64,000 nt of DNA, from NCBI GenBank assembly GCA_947359465.1, contig OX375873.1, positions 87,230,978-87,294,977 on the forward strand, given 5' to 3'. How positions within the stretch are numbered: position 1 is the first letter of the stretch; each line of letters opens with the position of its first letter. The translations under genes were made by a program, and so were the position numbers. The DNA is from Metellina segmentata (taxonomy: Eukaryota > Arthropoda > Arachnida > Araneae > Tetragnathidae). The notes beneath the pieces were generated by a model. It was not told the DNA's origin and did no database searches. It saw only the letters and a list, made by a program, of their open reading frames with translations. Below, one piece after another: positions 55,418 through 64,000 of the stretch.

Positions 55418-55765
55418 GGTAGGTATTTTAATTAACGTCGCACTGGAGTAACACAATGTACTATTGGCGACGATCCGAAATCTAAACAAGGAAAGGAATT
55501 TTAAACCACGGTCATACGACGAAGTCAGCTTAGGTCAACACTTAAGCTGGCTCCCCACTCTCCAAACATCCACACCACGCCAACATCAGGACATTTGGAC
55601 GATATCTTAATTAACGTCGTACTGGAGCAACACAACGGGCTATTGAACGGGCTATACAGTGACGACGACTCAAGGGTGAGGACATTTGAGGTCACGACCA
55701 ATTTAACATGCACCAGCCCCTATGTAATATGTCCTTGGTTGGATCAAGTCTCGAACTTTATAGAG
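55418..55765 (-). mobile_element. SINE (third family), minus-strand, duplicated body
   Basis: Starts TATTTTAATTAACGTCGCAC (inverse of the GTGCGACGTTAATTAA tail region), contains TCCCCACTCTCCAAACATCC, then a second ATCTTAATTAACGTCGTACT. It continues to GACCAATTTAACATGCACCA and a head-like TGGATCAAGTCTCGAAC. This is a two-body composite like the one at 38.1 kb, inverted. Confidence 0.7.
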
Positions 55766-55769
55766 AATG

Positions 55770-56165
55770 AAAAAGTCACATAAGTGCATTTTTGTTTTCG
55801 ATATTAGTATTTATTGAGGCGAAAAGGCTGTCCATGAAAATTACTTATCTAGAAATTGCTCAATGAAATAATTTTATCTTCTTCGTAGTTCTAAGAAAAC
55901 AATTTTTAGAAGTTTCGTTTGACTCAATAATACTTAGTTTTAAAGTTCAACAAGGTATGTTTTAGAATGTCTTTAATATAGGAACAAGATTAAAATTTTC
56001 AATCTAACCCTTTAACCCAATGGAAAAAGTAAAATGTATTTTTACTGTTCACACTTGACCTAGTCTGAACTAAACTAGGTCCGAAAGATCGTTAGCCCGG
56101 AGTTCACGGAGTGTGCAAGCACATAACTATAGTAAAGTAACACCTAATAGTAACGTACCAGTGTG
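55770..56165. other. No recognised gene
   Basis: AT-rich between two SINE fragments; nothing else is supportable. Confidence 0.35.
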
Positions 56166-56167
56166 GG

Positions 56168-56330
56168 TTGGTAGGTATTTTAATTAACGTCGCACTGGAT
56201 CTAAACAACAGTGACAGTCCTGGATCAAACCCAAAGGGAATGGACCAAGGACAACATCACTTAATTTGGAACTATGGTCAGATGACGATGTCACATTTGA
56301 TCTCGCATCCCCCTCTCCAAACATAACGTA
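56168..56330 (-). mobile_element. SINE (third family), 5'-truncated minus copy
   Basis: TAGGTATTTTAATTAACGTC at the tail side, then GGATCAAACCCAAAGGGAAT, GTCAGATGACGA and CTCGCATCCCCCTCTCC, all body blocks; the tRNA head is absent. Confidence 0.65.
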
Positions 56331-56845
56331 GATGTGATTCTGACTCATAATAAAAACACCGCTGTAGCAACTAATGTACTATACATGCACGACATGTATA
56401 TTTGTACCTTAGTAGAAACATTAGAAGGCATTTGCAGTTTCTAATTCCTCTTGGCCTAGCGCATGCTAGACCAAGTCCATGAAACCACTCGTCTTTTAAA
56501 AGTCCAAAACCATTAAAGGATTTTCGAAAAGGTCATAGGAATCCAAACCGACACTCGAAAGCATCTGATCCGGGAAAGCCGGTAAGTTCGTGCATTTAGG
56601 ATAAACAGAAAAAAAATCTGAACATCGTAAGCAAAACTTTAGCAAATCGTCTCGTTTATTTGTTTACATTGAAAATCTCTGCTGTAAAACTTTGAATTAA
56701 TTAAACGGTTATAAACACCGACGGCCCCATTAACCAGCTACAAGCCTTGTTTATTTCTTTTTTAAAAGGACACCTCATTATTGCAATACAAATCCCCGAA
56801 CATTTTCAACACTGAAAAAATCCCCTTTACATCATATCCTCAGGT
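56331..56845. other. Distal upstream flank of HEY
   Basis: No gene or repeat recognised. Confidence 0.35.
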
Positions 56846-57199
56846 GCCCTCTTCATCCAACAGGTTGCAACACCCTTCCTTGGCGCGCTACCTCCGTCCA
56901 CATTTGGCGCACATCCCGCACAAGAGGGTGATCGGCAACCCAAGAGAGCATCGCATCGGGGAGTGGGTGTTCTTTTTTTTTATTGTTGGCACCAGCTCCG
57001 ATGCCGTGGGAAAGTGTCGGCTCGGAAATTAACTCACGGCTGTCGGACGGGTCCACTTGTACCGTTCGCTTGCCGCTCGCGTGCCCGCTGCAGTTCCGTC
57101 TCTCTCTATCCATTGTTGTTGTCATAGTAACGTTGGGCTTCCTCGAGGCGAGTTGTCACCGAGCTGACGTGGATAAGCACCAGGCTCTTTCTTGTCAAC
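56846..57199 (+). promoter_or_regulatory. HEY proximal promoter / 5' UTR, CpG-rich
   Basis: A clear rise in GC and CpG over about 350 bp ends at the HEY start codon, as in many developmental gene promoters. It contains the Su(H)-type site at 57005-57012 and an E-box-like CACGTG-free but GC-rich region. The transcription start cannot be fixed from sequence. Confidence 0.6.
57005..57012 (+). promoter_or_regulatory. Su(H)/CSL (RBPJ) binding site CGTGGGAA
   Basis: An exact match to the high-affinity consensus YGTGRGAA for the Notch-pathway factor Su(H)/CSL, 188 bp upstream of the HEY ATG. HEY genes are direct Notch targets in animals, so the position supports function; binding here is inference. 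Confidence 0.65.
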
Positions 57200-60100
57200 A
57201 TGAGTGACATGGATTCGGATTGCGATGATGTGTTTTCGGAAGATTCCAAGGGGTATGGTGCGGCGGATAATTCGAAAAGGTAAAGAATGTTTTTAAAAGT
57301 TTTACATTTCAAAATAGTTGCAGTAATTGGTTTGAATATTGTATTTTGTTGGGAAAATGCGCGTTCTTTTTTGTATTTCAAATAGAAAATTTTCGAATTA
57401 ATTTGTTTTGTTGCGAAAATCTAAATAAAAATTATTTGCATTAAAAACATAATAATTTTAAAATTTAGATACATTTTTGTTCCAAAGAAAAGGATAATGA
57501 AAATATAGAAGGTGAATTAATCAGAAAAGCACATCACTTTCAATTAATTTCAACAATTGTTTTCCTTTCTAATATTATCATGTCCTTTTTAAAGAATACT
57601 CGAATTCTAGTTTATAATTTAACTTAATAAATATACTAATTTATTTTACTTCACAATTATTGTAATGCATAATCTTTAGCATTACAATAAACATAAATGT
57701 CGTAGAAAAGACCATATAACATTACAACTTAAATTATTGGGAGGATAAAGTTGGATGTGAGCAAGATTCCAATTAGAGCTTTTAAGCAGCAAGAATTTCA
57801 AATTATATTTCAAGTTTCTAAGGCCAGATTATTTTATTAAATTGTGAAACTAGTATATTGAACGAGCTGGCTATTGACAAAAGTAAAAATGTGGGGATGT
57901 GGATATCAACTTTTAGTTGTGTATTATTGATTCGATATGTTAAAGATTTTCATTTATTTTGTGATGAACAACTAGTGAAACGTCTGTACATTTTTTTTAT
58001 TAAATCTTAGGTTGCAAATAGACTTTAGATTGCATGAAAACAAAAAAGTGACGTAATTTTTTTTTTTTTGAGAGTTTTGAAACTTGCATTACTTTTACTG
58101 ACTTTATTGGGCAATTTAACGGGAAAAGTAAGGAGAAGAAAGAGCTGGAAAACAAATTTTTGATTGAATGTTACATGAAGGAACATTTTAACGTATTCGT
58201 CTTTGCAGACTGACGTTATCGGGAATTTTTTAGTATTCATTTGAAACGTACACTGTTTGGCACCATAATTGATCTTATCAATTAAAATGTAATGAAGGTT
58301 CTTTTTTATAGTTATTATTCACACAATTACTAACAGTGTAAATTCTATAAATCATAAAAAAAGTTAAATATTTATATATAAATATAAATTATGGTTCCAC
58401 ATGCTGATTTGTATTTTTGGAATATTTCTCTGTAAGCATAAAAATTCCCCAAAGGTGGTTTTTTTTTTTTTTTTTCATTTTAAATAAAATTAACCCGATT
58501 ACATGTATTTTTAATATGGTAAGGTTAGATGTAAATTAAATTCAATGGTAAAACCTTTTAACTCTAAATTCAATTATGGTTGAATATTTTATAGCAATGA
58601 AAGTATTATTGAGTTACTTATTGAGTGACTGAGAGAGAGAGAGAGAGAGATAAAATTACAAGCTGTTTATTCTGGAATTAAAAATAAATTTAAAAGATTT
58701 GCTTACTGTCTATTTATAATGTAAAGATCGGAAAAACTTCTGATTTGTTGCAGATATTTATTTTCATTTACTAAATTTATATTTGCGATGCGGGATCGTA
58801 TTGATAAATGTAGATTCCAAAACATGTAAAAAACATGCAGAGAAAATTCAGACAAACAAATAGTTATACTTCTGTTACACTAAAAACAATTTTACATTTC
58901 TTCCTTTTAAAGAAATAGCTGACAATTTCAAACATACTAAGTATTTAAATCATCCCTCCATGAACGTATTTAATGAAAGACACCATTTTAGCTTCAAAGG
59001 CAGAAGTGTTTCTACAATTGAAAAGCTTTATTTTCATGTTTAAGTATCACTCATTCACCTTTTAAAAGCTTGATTTAGGAATTTTACTCCAATTGTTATT
59101 GTGCCATTTTAAAGCTTAATATTTAATAATTTTGTCTTACACATAAAAAAAATTTAGTTTTATTTTTCCATCGGGAAAGAAAAGTTTTGTTGTGATTTTA
59201 CTTTCTCAGTGAGAAAGAATAACAGTTTTTATAAATAATAAAAGCAAAATAAAAATTTCCTTCTCAGTATCAGAAAATTTAATACTTGGATTTTATTTTC
59301 GTTAGTTGCTTCTTTGTCTAAACTGTTGGTTATACAATTTTTCATTTACTTTGCTTTGAAATTATTTTTGAAAGAGTAAGTAAGTGTGTAAAAATTAGCC
59401 TTGATACATTTTTTGAGCAGGAAAATATATATGCGTTCTTTTTATTACAGTCCTGGTGGTGATGATGATGGTAGGCATACGATGAACAGGAAAAGGAGAC
59501 GAGGTGTAAGTATAAAGGCACATTTTACCTCTTATAACGTATTAATTTATATTATGGTGCGGCTTGGCTAGTTTGGTTTGTTGGTTTCTGGTTTATATTT
59601 TGTGTCGCAAGGTCCAAGAAGGAGGGGATAAGTGAGAAACAGAGTAAAGATCAATGGGGTACCTCGAGAAAACATTAGTGGATTTAAAATTTAAATGTCT
59701 CAATTGTGTGTTTTCAGATTGCGCTATAATTTCACTGCTTATCATTAAGCTCGATAACTAACTAAGATGTTTTTATTTCGTTGTTATATCCTTTAGCTTT
59801 TAATCCTTTAGCTTTTAGCACTAGGGAAAATGTTCGATTTGAAATAATTTGACTGCTAGCAAATCATTCGTTCAAACCCATCTTTTTACTGCCTCTATTC
59901 TCAGACTTTAAACAAAGCAGTATACAATTATAACGTGGTAAAAGTTTTAATTACATCACGCTAAAGGATTTGTTGTTAACCCCGAACAACATATCCTTGA
60001 GCTACTAAAAATTTCGAACTTACCAATGAGTTCTTCAAAGTTCCACATTTTGGGGTTATGTTGTTTCAAATTGCGCTATTGAAATTTTAGCTCACCATTG

Positions 60101-63100
60101 TTTATTATAAATGAAATATAAATATAAACAGAAAAAATAAAAATTAATGGTTACCAACTTCATTCGGTTAGTAAGTGGGAGTGTAAAAAGATAATTTATC
60201 CGGGAAAATATTAAATTTTTATTTAATTCACTATAGTTTTTAGAACTTTAAAATATCTATAACGACTGATATTAAAATATAATTATTAGATCTTTAATTT
60301 TTAAACAATATTGAACTAAATGTATGTGATCAATCCTAAACGAAAGACAAAACAGTTTTTTAGAACAACTGTGCTACATTCTGTGTTTAAAGATAAAAAA
60401 TTCTTATGGCAACTAAACTTCCAATAATCTAAAATTTTATTCGTAGTGATGTTTCACATTGAGTTTTGACTGTTCTTTGAGACATAATGCTAACATTATT
60501 TATAACTACAAACTTGACTATGAAAGCAATTCAAGGCAGTAAATTAAAAATATTGATCGACTCTAAATTAGAATCGAGCTGCGAACTCGAATATTAAGCT
60601 CAAGTTTCCACGTGTTTCTAATGGTCCTGAACGATGGTGAACCCATAGTTCCACCAAAAAGATCATTATCCATTTTCTAAATTTACGATGAATGAGAAGA
60701 CTGGTGAAATTTTCAAAACTAACGTAAATTATGTTTGCATTGTTCGTAATGCTAACATCATTTACGAACAATAAACTTGAATGTGGAAATTCGAAATTTA
60801 AAACTTGATTGATCAGAAAAATAATAAATATTGATCCTAAATTAGAATAGAGTAAACACTCCAATGGAGAGAAAACTATCTTGCCGACTTAAGCACAATA
60901 CGTTGAACCTGTCTTGATCGAAGAGATATCACATCATTATAATGAAACTGACCAAATCTTAATCTATTCACCATAAAAAATATGGACAATATCTTAATGA
61001 CGATGTATCTCGTCACTGGCAGTGTGTATGATATCCTGATGGACAAGAATCTCCTGATGGACAAGAATCTCCTGATGGACCTGATATGTCAGAAACCACT
61101 TAGAGGGTCAAGCTCTAGTTTCCATCTGTTTTTAATGGTCCTTAACAATGGTGGACTCGTAGATCCACCGGAATTGATACAAACTATTATTAAAACTAAC
61201 AATAAATGAGAAGTCTGGCGAAATTTACAAAATTTTGACTATTTAAACTTTGGTTCAGAAAGAATGTCCATCAGGGGGCGCAATTGAACTGGCGCGCAAA
61301 AGTTAGGAGAGATTTTACGTAACATGCGGAAGAACTTTTGTTATGAGGCATGTAACCGGCATCATAGGGCATTATTTACGAGTAATTTAGCAGAAAAATT
61401 TCACGAACTTCGCATTTACGAAATTCAAAACGCTAGGCGTGACTGTTTAAGGAAGGATTCGAATCATGAAAAGAATCCTTCCCGGCGAACTATTGTTCGG
61501 ACTTCGAAAAACTAGATTTTTTTTTTCGAGTGGAACATGGCGCCTGTACTGTTCACTTCTGTATAAAATAAACTCCAGAGGCATCATAAACTACCTCTCG
61601 CATTCGCCCCATTTCGTTTTTATGTAAATGTTTTTACGGTTTCGCAAGAACGAATTGAGAAGTGTGGTGACCAAATTAGTGACCATCCGGTAATTCAGCT
61701 TGTGGGTCCCTCGGATGTTCCTTTGTTTTACCACTCAGTTTTCTCTGAATGGACAAAAGTAATAAAACGATTTCATGCACCGCTCCATTCTTTGCTTATT
61801 AGTGTACCTTCTAACGGCTTTGACATGAATGGCTGCAATGTCTGAGTTCATTTATCTTTTCTATGTGGCTGAATACATAAAGCCTACTCACGATTTTTTT
61901 ACTAATGGCTAATCCGCGACTTTACAGCGATACATATTTTTTATGTGTTGCTAAATTAAGTCCAGCATGCAAATTCATATTACGGAAGGAATGTCGTGTT
62001 CTCAGCGGAAATGCAGTGTTTCTGATTATATTCGAAAGAGTGGCTTTTTCTGATTATATTCGAAAGAGTGGCTTTTTCTGTCAAGCCTGACATAGGTGTC
62101 AGTATAATGTTCTATAGTGACAGAACCCTAGAAGTGGAATTTATGAAGACAGAGCATTAATATTGATAGAAGTTTCTGAAACTGACCGCAACTTGTCGAC
62201 TAATAATCACTTGACTGCTCTGTGAAAACGTTACTTGATTGACCTATTTGGTATGTTATCGCCACGTTTGACAATGTTACCTCTCGTGACAAGGCAAGTG
62301 TGTAAATCCGCACTGGCGACAAAAGTGTTTAAATTGGCAGATGATCAATCCATGGACCAATCTGATGATGAATCGAATCAAGGACGGTCTTCTTCTCCCG
62401 TACCATGAACCAGTCAGATGATGAATATTAAGTTGCACCCAGCAGACGAAAGTAGTTTAACGGTCGCGTGATTACTAGTTATGGTCACATGATCCTGTGC
62501 ACATAAAAGTTACCATTGCCCACTCTGTATTTCCTGTATTTGCAGAACGCGTTTCCTGTACGTACCATCACTTGGCTTGTTTTTGGAATATGATTTCAGC
62601 AATAAAAATTCCACAGAATGAATTCCGATTTGATATATCATAATTGATTGTTCAATACGAGTTAGATTGATCAAACGTCACCAAAACGGCAATGAACCTT
62701 TTGACTACGACTATAGAAAAAACAAGCGCGATTCTTTCTTGGCGTGTTTCTTATAACTTTCAAAGTACAACTGCTGTAACGGCCGTAGTCTAAAGGTTAA
62801 ATTATATTTTGATGTAACTCCAATGTGTTTCATGTGAAAGAATTTGGGTAGTGGAAATAAAATATCCGCTTTCCATCCTGGTTTTTTTTGTTCACACTGA
62901 AAATCTTCCCCATAGTGGCTGATTATTTTGTCAACAAGTGTATATCTGTATGACAATAATTAAAAAATACGTCACAAGTGTCAGCTCAGGATTATTTTTT
63001 TTGGAGGGTTGCAAAAATGGTCGCCATCTAAGGTTTATAGAATAGAATATAGGGATTTACCAAGTTAATGTTCCATTAGCCTTGGACAGTATCATGGTAC

Positions 63101-63506
63101 TGAAGTTGCTATTGGGTGGAATAAGAGTTATTTCCTAAAACTTTACAATCGATCTGTGATTCAATTTCTGTGATTCAATACTCTTCCACCTTCTCGCGTT
63201 TCGTTAGAACAGATGTGTGGGTTGCATATTTTTTAAATGAGTTTAATTTGTGTAAGTAAAATTTATGTAACAAAATTAATCAAAAAATTGACTTGAAACA
63301 AAATCAATTTTTCTTGAAAGTCTTTAACCCCAAAACGACGAATACTGATAACAATTGCGACCACCATTAATTTAGTATTTTTGAAGCTGAACCTGTTTCT
63401 AATTTTTATTTTTCTATTTTAGATAATTGAAAAAAGGAGGAGAGACAGAATAAACAATTCTCTTTCAGAATTGAGGAGACTAGTTCCTGCAGCCTTCGAA
63501 AAACAG
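57200..63506 (+). CDS. HEY: HEY-type bHLH transcription factor, first three coding exons (partial)
   Basis: HEY proteins are nuclear bHLH-Orange repressors acting downstream of Notch. Exon 1 (57200-57279) starts [20 protein letters not shown] in context CAACATGA and ends with donor GTAAAG. Exon 2 (59451-59505, acceptor ttacag) adds a Gly/Asp-rich linker and MNRKRRRG, ending at GTAAGT. Exon 3 (63423-63506, acceptor ttttag) encodes [20 protein letters not shown] then VPAAFEKQ, with donor GTTCGT. Phases join without gaps to give residues 1-73. The basic region with Gly in [13 protein letters not shown], where Hes/E(spl) proteins have Pro, and the helix-1 sequence identify HEY rather than HES. 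Exon 3 is 84 bp and phase 0 on both sides. Helix 2, Orange domain and the C-terminal YRPW-type motif lie beyond the window. Confidence 0.95.
57280..59450 (+). other. HEY intron 1
   Basis: AT-rich, with a (GA)n run at 58632-58650 and a poly-T near 58460-58477. A short palindrome CTTTCTCAGTGAGAAAG (59200-59216) contains GTGAGAA, a relaxed CSL-like core. No transposon was recognised, unlike the rest of the window. Confidence 0.5.
60470..61230. repeat. Diverged direct repeat, about 285-bp period
   Basis: Blocks TAATGCTAACATTATTTA-like, AAATATTGATCGACTCTAAATTAGAAT-like and TTTCCACGTGTTTCTAATGG/TCCTGAACGATGGTG recur. The first two are at about 60485/60750 and 60550/60830, the last at 60605 and again at 61110 (TTTCCATCTGTTTTTAATGG). 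Two to three decayed units in HEY intron 2. Confidence 0.65.
61036..61083. repeat. 18-bp tandem repeat x 2.7
   Basis: CTGATGGACAAGAATCTC starts at 61036, 61054 and 61072 with no mismatch until the third copy ends. In HEY intron 2. Confidence 0.9.
62020..62080. repeat. 28-bp tandem duplication
   Basis: TCTGATTATATTCGAAAGAG followed by TGGCTTTT occurs twice head to tail, with no mismatches visible, in HEY intron 2. Confidence 0.9.
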
Positions 63507-64000
63507 GTTCGTTGACCAGCTCTTAAGTTCTCTTCATATCTGTAAACTTCGACGAGAAACAAACATTCGAACGGTCACTTAAAATGAAAGAATTGAGAAC
63601 CCCAGACACGAGTATGCATTGTAGTGTGTAACTTTCATAAAATTTAAATGCTGATTGTATCGTTTTATTTTCCACTTGTACATATTGTTTCTACGTCAAA
63701 TACTTCAACGTCATAACTGTAAATCTACTATAATGGAATATATTCCGTTCTGTGGCTAGGGAATTCAATTCAAATTTTAATTTTTCTACTATTCTTTTTC
63801 AAATTTTTCATGATGGAATACAAGGAAATAAATTATCCCACGTTATATCAAAAGTTTTCGGTGATTGACAAAAGTATTAGGCCTCACTTCACGTTTTCTA
63901 CAATTTTCGTGTATTTTATAAGGATGTAATTTAAAGAAATTATTCACGCAAAAGTGTTTGCCCGCATTTTGTAAAAAGTAGAACAAAAGAACACATAGAA
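63507..64000 (+). other. Start of HEY intron 3
   Basis: Sequence after donor GTTCGT to the window edge; the next HEY exon (expected to begin with a Gly codon continuing helix 1/loop) is not present. Confidence 0.6.

Larger units (their letters stand above)
59506..63422 (+). other. HEY intron 2
   Basis: No additional exon recognised. It contains the ~285-bp duplicated block, an 18-bp and a 28-bp short tandem (separate entries), and a less AT-rich stretch at 61260-61520 with a 63-codon ORF of unknown nature. Confidence 0.45.

Noticed and set aside
1..64000. CRISPR arrays, operons, phage or other prokaryotic systems
   Set aside because: Spliced animal genes, SINEs and eukaryotic transposons dominate; the tandem repeats found lack CRISPR-type regular repeat-spacer structure.

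Overview
This is a eukaryotic, AT-rich, intron-bearing and extremely transposon-dense window. It holds parts of three conserved animal genes separated by repeats. Arthropod, and most likely chelicerate (spider-like), origin is an inference. It rests on the gene set (kynureninase, ketohexokinase and a HEY-type bHLH gene), a Gypsy gag ORF of a type common in arthropods, abundant hAT, Tc1/mariner and Helitron debris, and several tRNA-derived SINE families. No species can be named from the sequence alone.

Genes. (1) The last two coding exons of kynureninase (KYNU, tryptophan/kynurenine pathway) lie on + at 3228-3455 and 5118-5249. The rest of the gene lies off the left edge. (2) A complete six-exon ketohexokinase (KHK, fructokinase, PfkB family) lies on - with ATG at 29017 and stop at 13857. 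All splice sites are canonical, phases agree, and the product is 307 aa. (3) The first three coding exons of a HEY gene (Notch-responsive bHLH-Orange repressor) lie on + at 57200-57279, 59451-59505 and 63423-63506, and the gene continues off the right edge. A high-affinity Su(H)/CSL site (57005-57012) lies about 190 bp upstream of its ATG.

Repeats. Region 1-13.8 kb carries a Helitron-end inverted repeat, a dead hAT, a Tc1/mariner chimeric pseudogene in a KYNU intron, and a Tc1 element with intact TIRs inserted into the remains of another transposon. The KHK introns (14-29 kb) hold a solo LTR, SINEs, a dead mariner, and a 6.8-kb hAT that itself contains a 5.1-kb hAT; both hATs keep perfect 8-bp target duplications. 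Region 30-41 kb holds a three-level nest (solo LTR inside a Gypsy-like element inside a hAT), a tandem composite SINE, a Helitron and a 0.7-kb minisatellite. Region 41-56 kb holds a broken BIR-RING (IAP-like) gene beside an inverted repeat, further hAT/Tc1 fragments, a MITE, a ~258-bp satellite, a GC-rich island, and SINE copies on both strands.

The three host genes have unrelated biochemical roles and show no sign of joint regulation. Most of the remaining sequence is explained by mobile elements. Nothing resembles a prokaryotic operon, CRISPR array or phage. The least explained pieces are the BIR-RING/inverted-repeat locus (41.7-42.6 kb), the conserved-looking ORF at 43.5 kb, the degenerate transposon protein at 6.5-7.2 kb, and the GC-rich island at 49.4-49.8 kb.
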